Assembly (NCBI GenBank): GCA_002298785.1
Contig: DBMR01000046.1
Span: 1 to 64,000, forward strand
Origin: Verrucomicrobia subdivision 3 bacterium UBA693
GTDB lineage: Bacteria; Verrucomicrobiota; Verrucomicrobiia; Limisphaerales; UBA8199
Length of the DNA: 64,000 bases
Direction: 5' to 3'
The notes beneath the pieces were generated by a model that saw only the letters and a list, made by a program, of their open reading frames with translations, did not search any database and was not told the origin of the DNA. Both the position numbers and the translations under genes were made by a program. Below are positions 37,806 to 46,188 of this stretch, piece after piece (position 1 is the stretch's first letter; every line of letters begins with the position of its first letter).

Positions 37806-38398
37806 TGAAGACGAAATTTAATAACGTAGCGGATGCCGCCGCGCAATTGGCGGCGGATCAAGGCATGGTGGAAGAAGTTGGACGTGCGATTGCTGACAAT
37901 AGCTTGGTCTCCGTTCTTTTGACCATGCGGGTCAAGAAGGGGCTCACACAGGACCAGATAGCGGAAGCGATGGGGTGTGACCCAAGCAAGGTTTCGCGCC
38001 TGGAGTCCGGCAGTGACTGCCAGCTTCGGTGGATGGACATCATCGGATACGCGCGGGCCTTAAAGCTCGATATGTCGGTCATCTTTGACGACTCTGGACT
38101 CCCGGCAGCGGAGCGAATTAAGCACTGCGTCTTCCGAATCGATGAAGATTTGGAGAAATTGGGAACCCTGGCGAAGGAGCTTGGCGCCGAGGACGAGATC
38201 ACCAAAGAGATCGACCGATTCTACCGGCAGGTACTCTTCAACTTCCTCACGAGGTTCAAAAAGAACTCGGAGAGACTCAGCGACGTTATCCGAATCTCGA
38301 GTCCAGCGGAGCAACCGGTGCAGGCTGCGGCAACCAACCGGAAGCGCCAGGTTGCGGCGCCTCGTGCATTGGCTGGGACAGCTAAGCGGCAGGGGTAA
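37805..38398 (+). CDS. XRE-family HTH protein, antitoxin-like
   Basis: This protein of 197 residues has an XRE helix-turn-helix at about 38-90 (LLTMRVKKGLTQDQIAEAMGCDPSKVSRLESG). A helical C-terminal part with KHCVFRIDEDLEKLGTLAKELGAEDEI follows. The last 30 residues are basic and may be disordered. It lies directly after the RelE-like gene with coupled translation, the toxin-first order of higBA-type modules, so it probably represses the pair and neutralises the toxin (inference). It is longer than most HigA antitoxins. Base composition is less GC-rich than the neighbours. Confidence 0.75.
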   Translation: MKTKFNNVADAAAQLAADQGMVEEVGRAIADNSLVSVLLTMRVKKGLTQDQIAEAMGCDPSKVSRLESGSDCQLRWMDIIGYARALKLDMSVIFDDSGLPAAERIKHCVFRIDEDLEKLGTLAKELGAEDEITKEIDRFYRQVLFNFLTRFKKNSERLSDVIRISSPAEQPVQAAATNRKRQVAAPRALAGTAKRQG

Positions 38399-38527
38399 CA
38401 AGGAAAGCTGTGGGCCGACCGCACTTCGTCCGAGCCCTTGCGTGCGAAAGCTAAATCATTTCGCTGCTCAGGGGATCTGGATCCCTCTGGCGACTCACAG
38501 TTTCCCCCGACCAGCTTCCGTCCCAGC

Positions 38528-39577
38528 TCAGCATTGCACTCCGGCCATGACATCTGTCGCTTTCAAAGCTAACGGGAAAGGTTCCAGCGGCAGAGGCCGG
38601 TCGTGGGCCAGGAATTCCTCGCAAAGTGAAAACAGGTCGGTTTCGGTCGAGATGCGCCGCATCCGATGCAGGAACTCGCCCTTTGGCTCGACACCCACGC
38701 CCAGATAATTCAGGTGCTTTTTGATCCGTTGCACGTGGCTGGCTTCACGGAGATCCGGCGCGTCCAAAGCGGCATAAAGCCGGCGCACGTAATCGAGCAC
38801 CTCAAACCCGGTCGGCAGTTGCGCCGGGGCTCCGGTGCGAACCTGTTCAAATTGCCGGAAGATCCACGGATTGCGGATGGCACCGCGTCCGATCATGACA
38901 CCACGCGCGCCGGTCACCTGCAACACCTCCAGGCCCTTTTTTGCGGAGTAAACATTCCCATTCGCCAGCACCGGGCACCGCACCGCCGCCACCGCCTCGG
39001 CGATCCGGTCGTAATGGACTTCACTGCGGTACATTTCCTTCACCGTGCGGCCATGCACCGTAAGTAAATCAAGCTGGTGTTTGGCGAAGATGCGCAACAG
39101 CTCCGGAAAAGGTGCGTCGGTGTCAAAGCCGATCCGGGTTTTAACACTGAAAGGAACCCGGACCACCTCGCGCAAGGCGCCCAGGATGGCATCGACCGCT
39201 TTCAAATCACGCAATAGTCCGCCCCCGGCACATTTGCGGTAGACGACCGGTGCCGGGCAACCCAGGTTCAGATCGATTCCCGCCACGGGATGATGTTGCA
39301 ACTCACAGGCGGTGCGGACCAGGGAAGGAATGTCGTTGCCGATCATCTGCGCCACTACCGGATGGTCCGCCGGGCTGTGGGTGATGGACTTGAGGATATG
39401 CTTGTCGAGCCGGGAGGTGGCAAAGACCCGGAAGTACTCGGTAAAATAAAGGTGCGGTCCGCCATAAGGGGACAGCACGCGCCAGAAGGCAAGATCGGTG
39501 ACATCCTGCATGGGCGCCAAAGCCAGCACCGGCTCGGTGCCGGCCAGGAGCTTTCTCATTACCTGCTCGCCAGTCAT
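38528..39577 (-). CDS. dus: tRNA-dihydrouridine synthase
   Basis: This protein of 349 residues is a cytoplasmic FMN enzyme that reduces uridines in the D-loop of tRNA with NADPH. The barrel signature is present: LALAPMQDVTDLAFWRVL at the N-terminus, then GIDLNLGCPAPVVYRKCAGGGLL with the catalytic Cys (in RKCAGG), then VKTRIGFD, TVHGRTVKEMY, PVLANGNVYS and GVMIGRGAIRNPWIF. The start at 39577 (MTGEQVMRK) is chosen over 39829, because the longer frame would cross the divergent sigma gene and its promoter. Which Dus subclass it is (A, B or C) is not decided. Confidence 0.93.
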   Translation of the reverse strand: MTGEQVMRKLLAGTEPVLALAPMQDVTDLAFWRVLSPYGGPHLYFTEYFRVFATSRLDKHILKSITHSPADHPVVAQMIGNDIPSLVRTACELQHHPVAGIDLNLGCPAPVVYRKCAGGGLLRDLKAVDAILGALREVVRVPFSVKTRIGFDTDAPFPELLRIFAKHQLDLLTVHGRTVKEMYRSEVHYDRIAEAVAAVRCPVLANGNVYSAKKGLEVLQVTGARGVMIGRGAIRNPWIFRQFEQVRTGAPAQLPTGFEVLDYVRRLYAALDAPDLREASHVQRIKKHLNYLGVGVEPKGEFLHRMRRISTETDLFSLCEEFLAHDRPLPLEPFPLALKATDVMAGVQC

Positions 39578-39679
39578 CGGCACAAGTTTGGCCAATTTCC
39601 CACCGCACACAAGTCGCGGCCCAGGGCGGCTTTCCCCCGGAAAGGTTGCAGATGGACCACCAGCCTCTGAAACATTTTT

Positions 39680-39707
39680 GTAACCTTGCGAGCCGGACGG
39701 TGTTAAA
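39680..39707 (+). promoter_or_regulatory. Candidate ECF-type promoter of the second sigma operon
   Basis: GTAACC (39680-39685, within TTGTAACCTT), a 16-bp spacer and GTTAAA (39702-39707). It lies 12 bp before the ATG at 39720, so the leader would be very short. The pattern matches 30788 and 32191. Confidence 0.5.
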
Positions 39708-39719
39708 TAGGGGCTGACA

Positions 39720-40325
39720 ATGATGCCGGCTGAGACGGATCCAGATGCCGCCCTGATGATGCGAGTCAAAGCGGGCGATCTGGCGGCTTTTGCCGAGCTG
39801 GCCGACAAATACAAGCAGCCAATCATCAACCTCGCTTACCGCATGCTGCGCGACGCGAGCGAGGCCGAGGATTTGGCACAAGCGGTTTTCCTGCAGGTCT
39901 ACAAATCGGCGGCTCGATACCACGCGGCATCAAAATTTTCCACCTGGCTGTTCACCATCGCGCGGAACCTGTGCCTGAACGAGATCAGGCGCCGGTCGCG
40001 GCACCCGGCCGAATCCATCGACGCGCCGCGCACTGAGGGTGAGGGCCAAGCGCCGCAGCACGAGGACCATCGCACGGTCTCGGCCCCGGAGCGATTGTTG
40101 CAGGGCGAGTTGGAGCAAAAAATCGAGGAAGCGATTGCAGATCTGCCCGAAGCTCAGCGCACGGCCCTGCTGTTATGTCAGCAGGACGAATTGAGTTACG
40201 ACGACATCTCGGAGGTGCTTAACTGCTCGCTCTCCGCCACTAAATCCTTGATTCACCGCGCGCGCGAAACTTTGAAGCAACGGCTCAAACCTTATTTGAG
40301 AACCGGGGAATGGGATGACCAATAA
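39720..40325 (+). CDS. RNA polymerase sigma factor, ECF type
   Basis: This protein of 201 residues has region 2 at DLAAFAELADKYKQPIINLAYRML...AEDLAQAVFLQVYKSAARY, with FSTWLFTIARNLCLNEIRRR. Region 4 is LPEAQRTALLLCQQDELSYDDISEVLNCSLSATKSLIHRARETLKQRL. It starts at ATG 39720 (a second ATG follows at once). It heads an operon with a membrane protein and a DUF3106 protein on the same strand, 30 and 8 bp apart. It differs in sequence from the sigma at 30848, but its gene is preceded by the same promoter-like pattern. Confidence 0.9.
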   Translation: MMPAETDPDAALMMRVKAGDLAAFAELADKYKQPIINLAYRMLRDASEAEDLAQAVFLQVYKSAARYHAASKFSTWLFTIARNLCLNEIRRRSRHPAESIDAPRTEGEGQAPQHEDHRTVSAPERLLQGELEQKIEEAIADLPEAQRTALLLCQQDELSYDDISEVLNCSLSATKSLIHRARETLKQRLKPYLRTGEWDDQ

Positions 40326-40355
40326 AAAGCAGCAACTTTTAACGGAGTCTGGTTT

Positions 40356-40880
40356 ATGGAAGAAAAGAAGAGTCGCATGAACGAGCCGGCTGAGATCCGA
40401 TGGCGGGAGAAGTGCTGGAGGCGCGAGTTGAGCGCCGCCGAAAGGCGGGAGCTGCGTCTCTGGCTGGAGAGCCATCCGGAGTTGAAGCCGGAATTTGAAC
40501 TGGAACTGTCATTGCACCAGGCACTTGGAACTCTAAAGGACGTTTCGGTGCCGAGCAACTTCACGTCCCGGCTGCTGCAAGCGGTCGAGCGAGAAGAAGC
40601 GCAATCGGAACGCCTGGCGAATCGCCATCGTGCCGGCTGGTGGGAGAACTTCAAGGCTTGGATGCCGCGTTTTGGGGTTGGCGCCGTGATCCTGGTGGCC
40701 GGGCTGTTGTCCTACCAGCAGTTCCAGATTGGCGAGCGCCAAAAAATGCTCGATAGCGTCACCGCTGTTGCCGAAGTCTCCACATTGCCGGCCCCGGAAA
40801 TCCTGCACGACTTCGACGCCATCCAGGCGATGACTCGCACTCCCGGTCCGGATGAAGAACTGCTGGCCCTGATGAAATAA
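40356..40880 (+). CDS. Single-pass membrane protein, probable anti-sigma factor
   Basis: This protein of 174 residues has a GGAG ribosome site 8 bp ahead of the ATG. The cytoplasmic N-terminal part (about 1-85) reads WREKCWRRELSAAERRELRLWLESHPE, a helical pattern seen in FecR-like and other anti-sigma N-termini. One membrane helix follows (about 105-125, VGAVILVAGLLSYQQF), then a short periplasmic tail. Location directly after the sigma gene supports an anti-sigma role; this is inferred from context and topology. Confidence 0.75.
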   Translation: MEEKKSRMNEPAEIRWREKCWRRELSAAERRELRLWLESHPELKPEFELELSLHQALGTLKDVSVPSNFTSRLLQAVEREEAQSERLANRHRAGWWENFKAWMPRFGVGAVILVAGLLSYQQFQIGERQKMLDSVTAVAEVSTLPAPEILHDFDAIQAMTRTPGPDEELLALMK

Positions 40881-40888
40881 GCCACGCG

Positions 40889-41881
40889 ATGAGGCGTTGG
40901 ATTTCCATGGTGGCACTGTGTGGGGCCTGGGTTTGCGTTGCGGCAACCGCCGCCGCGCAAGGGCCTTTGCTTCCCTCTTCACCCACCCCCGGTGCGGAAC
41001 TGAAAGGTGGCACGAACACTATCCCACCCAGCCCACCCGCAATCAAATCACCGGTTGAAGTTTTCCGCGAGTTGCTGGCGGCGAACAGCGCCGAACGGAA
41101 TCGCCTGCTGGAAGATCGCCCGCCCGAAAGCCGCAAGCGCATCCTGGCAAAACTCCGGGAATACGAATCGCTAAAGCCGGACGAGCGCGAACTCCGCCTC
41201 CAGGCCACCGAGTTGCGCTTTTATCTCCGCCCCCTGATGAGCCAGGCGCCCGCCGAACGTGCCGAAGCCTTGGCGGCGATCCCTGCCGACAAACGCGGCC
41301 TGATCGAGTCCCGCTTGCAGGAGTGGGATCACCTGCCCGAGGCCGCCCGCCGCGAATTGCTCGATAACGAAGCCGCCATCAACTATTTTGCCGAGATCCA
41401 ATCCGCCACGGAAGAGCAGAAACGGCGCATCCTCGAGACCATGTCCCCGGCGCGCCGCGAAAAACTGCAGACCGGGATGATTTACTGGCGGCAATTGCCG
41501 GAGAACCAGCGCCGCACGATTCTGGATCGCTTTAACCGTTTCTTCGAACTCACTCCCGGCGAGAAACGGCGCGCTTTGGCCACCTTGTCCGAACCGGAAC
41601 GCCGTCAGATCGAGAAGACCCTCACCGCTTTCGGCAGCCTCCCGTCTGCCGAGCGCGCCGCGTGCATTCGCTCCTTCGAAAAATTCGCCAGCCTCAGCCT
41701 CGAAGAGCGGCAATTGTTCCTGAAGAACGCGGAAAAGTGGAAAGTGATGCCGCCCGAGCAACGCCAGGCCTGGCGCGACCTCGTCGCCAAACTCAACCAA
41801 CACCCGCCCCTCCCACCAAATGTACCACTGCCTCCTTTGCCCGGAGACAGAAAAGGCGAGTCGCCACCGACCCCGAAATAG
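40889..41881 (+). CDS. Exported DUF3106 protein
   Basis: This protein of 330 residues has a signal peptide (1-24, cut near TAAAQ), then a Pro-rich linker. Repeated helical units of the form L.PeeR...LL....W..lP...R..il.rf follow, e.g. RYWRQLPENQRR-like and KVMPPEQRQAWRDL, the DUF3106 pattern. The tail is Pro-rich. It is the third gene of the second sigma operon and may be a periplasmic sensor or buffer for the anti-sigma factor, like CpxP-type proteins (inference). Biochemical function of DUF3106 is unknown. Confidence 0.82.
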   Translation: MRRWISMVALCGAWVCVAATAAAQGPLLPSSPTPGAELKGGTNTIPPSPPAIKSPVEVFRELLAANSAERNRLLEDRPPESRKRILAKLREYESLKPDERELRLQATELRFYLRPLMSQAPAERAEALAAIPADKRGLIESRLQEWDHLPEAARRELLDNEAAINYFAEIQSATEEQKRRILETMSPARREKLQTGMIYWRQLPENQRRTILDRFNRFFELTPGEKRRALATLSEPERRQIEKTLTAFGSLPSAERAACIRSFEKFASLSLEERQLFLKNAEKWKVMPPEQRQAWRDLVAKLNQHPPLPPNVPLPPLPGDRKGESPPTPK

Positions 41882-42079
41882 CCGCCTCCCAGGAGGGATC
41901 ACGATCCTCCGGCCGACCCTCAGACCTCCGCCCCTTGCCCGGCTCGTAAGCCGCGACAGCTCCTGCGATTACGCCTGGGTCCTCCGCCTCCACTCACCCC
42001 AGGGTTCCGGACCACAAACCGCTTCGAGGAGCATTCCCTGGCCTTTCCCGTCTAACAGGCAGATAACGAAAAAGGATCT

Positions 42080-43219
42080 ATGAAAATGAAAACCGGAATC
42101 TGTCTATTCTCGATAACCACTCTGCTCGCCGCGGCGGCCCTGGCTCAGACAAATGAAAGCCCGATCGCGAAGACGCCTGATAAAGCCGCTAAGAAGGGAA
42201 AAGTGGAGGTTTGCTTTGTTTTGGATACCACCGGATCGATGGGCAGCCTGATCGAAGGCGCCAAACAAAAAATCTGGAGCATCGCCAACGACATTGCCCA
42301 TGCCAAACCAGCCCCGGAAATTCGGCTTGGCCTGGTGGGTTACCGTGATCGGGGCGACGAATATGTCACTCGCGTCTATGATTTGACCAACGACATCGAT
42401 TTCGTCTACAGCCAATTGCAGTCCTTCCGCGCCGGCGGCGGCGGCGATACTCCCGAATCCGTTAACGAGGCGCTGCAAGCTGCCGTCGACAAAATGTCCT
42501 GGTCCGGTTCCAAAGACGTCCTGAAAATAATTTTTCTCGTCGGCGACGCCCCGCCGCATATGGATTACAAAGACGGTCCGCGTTATCCGGATGTCTGCCA
42601 GGCAGCCATGAAGAAGGATCTGCTCATCAATACCGTTCAGTGCGGGACGCTGGTCGAGACGACAACCGTGTGGAAGGACATCGCCAGGCTGGGCGAGGGC
42701 AATTTTGCCGCCATTGCGCAATCGGGAAACATGGTGGCGGTGGCGACGCCGATGGACCGAGAACTGTCCGAACTGAACACACGCCTGGGCAGCACCCTGG
42801 TCGCTTACGGGGATGAAAGCGTAAGGCGGACGGTTGTCGGCAAGCAAGCCGCGTCGGTGAACGCGCCCGCATCGGTGGCGGCGGATCGATTGGCCTTCAA
42901 CTCGCGCTCGGGGGTCGCCGTGCAAGGCGAAGGAGAACTGCTCGACGCCATGGCGCAGGGCAAGGTGAAATCGGTGCGTAAAGACTATTTGCCCGCGGAA
43001 TTGCAGTCGCTCGATGATAAGGCTTTGCAGGCAGAACTGGAAAAGCGGCGGACCGAGCGCGCCAAGATTCAGGCCCAGATAAAAGAGCTCAGCCAAAAGC
43101 GTGAGAATTACCTCCGCGCTGAGCAAAGCCGCAACGCCGGTAAAGACAGTTTCGACGGGCAAGTCGCAGCCACCATCCAAGCGCAGGGTGCCCGCAAAGG
43201 TCTGGTTTTCGGCGAATAA
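42080..43219 (+). CDS. Exported von Willebrand factor A domain protein
   Basis: This protein of 379 residues has an AAAGGA ribosome site ahead of ATG 42080 and a signal peptide (1-22, cut at ALAQ). The vWA domain (about 40-235) has the metal-site motif DTTGSMGS (D49), then GLVGYRDRGDEYVT, GGGGDTPESVNEAL and KIIFLVGDAPPHMDY, a subgroup common in Gram-negative exported proteins. The C-terminal 100 residues are charged and coiled-coil-like (LEKRRTERAKIQAQIKEL). It likely mediates protein binding in the periplasm; the partner is unknown. It ends with a clear terminator. Confidence 0.88.
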   Translation: MKMKTGICLFSITTLLAAAALAQTNESPIAKTPDKAAKKGKVEVCFVLDTTGSMGSLIEGAKQKIWSIANDIAHAKPAPEIRLGLVGYRDRGDEYVTRVYDLTNDIDFVYSQLQSFRAGGGGDTPESVNEALQAAVDKMSWSGSKDVLKIIFLVGDAPPHMDYKDGPRYPDVCQAAMKKDLLINTVQCGTLVETTTVWKDIARLGEGNFAAIAQSGNMVAVATPMDRELSELNTRLGSTLVAYGDESVRRTVVGKQAASVNAPASVAADRLAFNSRSGVAVQGEGELLDAMAQGKVKSVRKDYLPAELQSLDDKALQAELEKRRTERAKIQAQIKELSQKRENYLRAEQSRNAGKDSFDGQVAATIQAQGARKGLVFGE

Positions 43220-43253
43220 CCGTCCAACTGCTATATCACAAACCAAAGTCGCG

Positions 43254-43281
43254 ACGGCCTGGAGCGCTTCCAGGCCGTTTT
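43254..43281 (+). terminator. Rho-independent terminator after the vWA gene
   Basis: ACGGCCTGGA (43254-43263) pairs perfectly with TCCAGGCCGT (43269-43278) across a 5-base loop and is followed by TTT(T). It lies 35 bp after the vWA stop codon. Confidence 0.85.
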
Positions 43282-43384
43282 GCTGCCAACGCCTGGTGCC
43301 CCGTAAAGCAACATTACACTTTCCGGAACCGATGCCCGAGGGTGCCTTGCGCTGTCGGGTATTTGCCGCCAAAATGGTGGGCAG

Positions 43385-46171
43385 ATGCAGGATTTGCTCA
43401 AGAAGATCAAGGCCGACGCGGACTCGCGGCTGACACTGCCCCCAGGCCGGCCGGCCTCCGAGGAGATGGCCCGGTTCAAGACCTATCTCAAGGTAGGCAC
43501 TCACCGCTTGAAGATTTTGCACCGTGGGGGGGCTGGGGGTTTGGAGATTTGCCGGGCCCGGTCGGAGATCCTGGATTTGCTGCTCCAGCGCCTTTGGGGC
43601 ACCGCCTACGGCACGCTCTCGGAACAGGCCCGGAAAGAATTTCCGCGACTGGCCTTGGTGGCCATCGGGGGTTACGGCCGGGGGGAGCTCAATCCACACA
43701 GCGATGTGGACTTCATGTTTTTGCACCACCGGCAAATCGCCGCCGGCAAGCCGCTTCCCCTGTTCGGCAAGATGATTCACGGCATACTGTACCCGCTCTG
43801 GGACTTGGGGCTCAAGATCGGGCATTCGGTTCGCAGCGTGGAGGATTGCGTGACGGTCGCCAACAGCGACATGCAATCCAAGACCTCACTCATCGAATCG
43901 CGGCTGATCGCGGGCGACGCGGAATTATTCGGGCAATTCCAAGCGGCGCTGCTCAAAAAATGTGTTCTGGGGCATGAGCAGGAATATATCCGGATGAGGT
44001 TGGCCGACCAGGCCGAGCGCCGGGCGAAATTCGGCAACTCCGCCTGCATGCAGGAACCAAATCTGAAGAACGGCTGCGGCGGGCTGCGGGATTATCAGAA
44101 CCTGCTGTGGATGATCTTTTTCAAATACCAGACCCGCTCGCTGGAAGAGTTGGAGCCGCACGACATGATCACAACGGCGGAGCGCAAACAGCTCGAAGCG
44201 GCCTATGATTTTCTGCTGCGCGCCCGCACGGAGATGCATTATCACGTGAACCGCCCGGTGGAAGTGCTGAGCAAAGCCCTCCAGCCGGCGGTAGCGCTCA
44301 ACCTCGGTTACCGCGACCGGTCACCCAGCCGGCGCATCGAGATCTTTATGCGCGATTTGTACCGGCACTCGCGCAATATCTTCCTGATCACCAGGACGCT
44401 CGAGCAGCGCATGGCCCTGTTGCCGCAGCCGGAGCCGCGTCTTTCCTTGCGCCGACTGCTGCCGGGCGGCCGCAAACCGGTGAACGAACCGGTGGATGGC
44501 TTCACGATTGTGGATGGACAAATCCACGCCGCCACGCCGCGGGTATTTCGCGAGCAACCCCGCCGTTTGATGCGGGTGTTTCTGCACGCCCAGCAGCGCG
44601 GCCTGCGCCTGCACCCGGACCTGGCTGCGATAATTCGCGGTCAGGTTGGCCTGGTGAACCGCGGATTTGTCAATGACGAGCACGTGCGGGAAACGTTTTT
44701 AACCGTGCTGAACCAGCGAGGCAACGTGGCCCCGGTCCTGCGCGCGATGCACGAGGTGGATCTGCTGGGAAAATACATACCGGAATTCGGGCGCTTAACC
44801 TGCCTGGTCCAGCATGAATTTTACCACCAATACACCGCGGACGAGCACACCCTGGTCTGCCTCGAACAACTCGACCGGATCTGGGAGGCCAAGCAGCCTC
44901 CTTACCACGCCTACGCGCCGTTATTCCACAGCCTGGAAAAGCCGTACCTGCTCTACCTCGCGCTGCTGCTCCATGACACCGGCAAGCCCGAAGGTCATGG
45001 CAACCACGCCGATGTCAGCGGCAAATTAGCGATTCGCGTTTCGCGGCGGCTGGGACTGGACGGCGCCGACGCCCACACCTTGCGGTTGCTGATTGAGCAA
45101 CACCTGCTCATGGCCAGCCTGTCGCAAAGGCGCGACCTCGATGACCCAGCGGTGATCCAGCAATTTGCCAGCCAGGTGCAGAACCCCGAAACGCTCTCCA
45201 TGCTCACGCTGCTCACATTCGTGGACGCCCGGGCCACCAGCGACAAGCTCTGGAACGGCTTCAAGGATCAGCTCCTCTGGTCGCTGCATTTAAAGGCCAT
45301 GCATCTCATGACCGGCGCCAGGGAATTCGCCCGCGCCGAGGAAAAGCAGCGTGAGTTGCTCCAGGAGGAAGTGCGCCGCCTGCTGCCGGCGGAAATCGGT
45401 GCCGACGAGCTGGCCGCCCATTTCTCCACCCTGCCGCCCCGCTATTACCAGGTTCATCCCGCGCGCGAGGTGATCGAGGACCTGGGCCTGGCCCATCGCT
45501 TCATGTACTTGCAGATCTGTGAGGAGGAAAGCTCCCTGGTCCCGGTGGTGAGCTGGACGGCTGATCCCGATCGTGGTTACAACAGTGTGAAAATCTGCAC
45601 CTGGGATCGAGCCGGCTTGTTCGTCAAGGTCGCCGGGTCCTTTAGCGCCGCAGGATTGACGATTCTAAGCTCGCGAGTATTTACCCGAACGGATGGCATA
45701 GCGCTGGACACCTTCTGCGTCGTGGACGCCAAGAGCGGCAGCCTGGCAGGTGTCGAACAGTACGAACTCTTCGAAAAGACACTCACCAAGGCCCTGGGCG
45801 GCGGCGAAGTGGATTTCCCGTCGTTGATTGCCCGGCAGAAAATCAGCCGCCCGGTTTACCAGGCCTACACCGGGGAACAAATCCCCACTCGCATCGCCTT
45901 TGATAACGACAGCTCCGACCGCCGCACTGTGATCGAGGTGGAGACGGAGGACCGCCTCGGTTTGCTTTATACGATCTCCCAGGCGTTCGCCGAACTGGAA
46001 CTGGACATCTCCACGGCGAAAATCTCAACCGAGAAAGGCGCGGCCATCGATACTTTCTATGTTCGCGACGCCGATGGCGGCAAGGTGGTGGCCACCGAGC
46101 GCCAGCAACAAATCGAACGTGCGTTGCGTGCCGCCATCGCGCGCCTGGACTCACGACTATCCCGGGGCTAA
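43385..46171 (+). CDS. glnD: [Protein-PII] uridylyltransferase/uridylyl-removing enzyme
   Basis: This protein of 928 residues is the usual GlnD length. It senses glutamine and adds or removes UMP on PII proteins, steering nitrogen assimilation. The nucleotidyltransferase motif GGYGRGELNPHSDVDF (about 94-109) is intact. So is the HD motif LLHDTGKPEGHGNHADVSG (about 527-545), which removes UMP. Two C-terminal ACT domains start at about 735 (VKICTWDRAGLFVKVAGSFS) and 850 (VIEVETEDRLGLLYTISQAF) and bind glutamine. No glnB or glnA is in the window. The stop codon lies within an inverted repeat shared with the convergent gene. Confidence 0.95.
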   Translation: MQDLLKKIKADADSRLTLPPGRPASEEMARFKTYLKVGTHRLKILHRGGAGGLEICRARSEILDLLLQRLWGTAYGTLSEQARKEFPRLALVAIGGYGRGELNPHSDVDFMFLHHRQIAAGKPLPLFGKMIHGILYPLWDLGLKIGHSVRSVEDCVTVANSDMQSKTSLIESRLIAGDAELFGQFQAALLKKCVLGHEQEYIRMRLADQAERRAKFGNSACMQEPNLKNGCGGLRDYQNLLWMIFFKYQTRSLEELEPHDMITTAERKQLEAAYDFLLRARTEMHYHVNRPVEVLSKALQPAVALNLGYRDRSPSRRIEIFMRDLYRHSRNIFLITRTLEQRMALLPQPEPRLSLRRLLPGGRKPVNEPVDGFTIVDGQIHAATPRVFREQPRRLMRVFLHAQQRGLRLHPDLAAIIRGQVGLVNRGFVNDEHVRETFLTVLNQRGNVAPVLRAMHEVDLLGKYIPEFGRLTCLVQHEFYHQYTADEHTLVCLEQLDRIWEAKQPPYHAYAPLFHSLEKPYLLYLALLLHDTGKPEGHGNHADVSGKLAIRVSRRLGLDGADAHTLRLLIEQHLLMASLSQRRDLDDPAVIQQFASQVQNPETLSMLTLLTFVDARATSDKLWNGFKDQLLWSLHLKAMHLMTGAREFARAEEKQRELLQEEVRRLLPAEIGADELAAHFSTLPPRYYQVHPAREVIEDLGLAHRFMYLQICEEESSLVPVVSWTADPDRGYNSVKICTWDRAGLFVKVAGSFSAAGLTILSSRVFTRTDGIALDTFCVVDAKSGSLAGVEQYELFEKTLTKALGGGEVDFPSLIARQKISRPVYQAYTGEQIPTRIAFDNDSSDRRTVIEVETEDRLGLLYTISQAFAELELDISTAKISTEKGAAIDTFYVRDADGGKVVATERQQQIERALRAAIARLDSRLSRG

Positions 46172-46188
46172 TCGGCGACGGCCGATTA
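46169..46188. terminator. Hairpin spanning both stop codons of convergent genes
   Basis: TAATCGGC (46169-46176) pairs with GCCGATTA (46181-46188) across GACG. The first arm starts with the glnD stop codon, and the second ends with the complement of the epimerase stop codon. No T run follows on either side, so termination strength is uncertain. Confidence 0.55.

Noticed and set aside
39578..39829. N-terminal extension of the dus gene
   Set aside because: It would cross the promoter and start of the divergent sigma gene. Dus homology begins just after 39577.
41884..41912. Partial dyad GGATC-AC-GATCC after the DUF3106 gene
   Set aside because: The arms are only five bases with mismatches beyond, and no T run follows. 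This is too weak to call a terminator.
42104..43876. Open frame of about 590 codons on the minus strand
   Set aside because: It runs opposite the vWA gene, the terminator and the start of glnD. Composition is His/Gln/Arg-rich and no motif is seen. Both plus-strand genes are certain.
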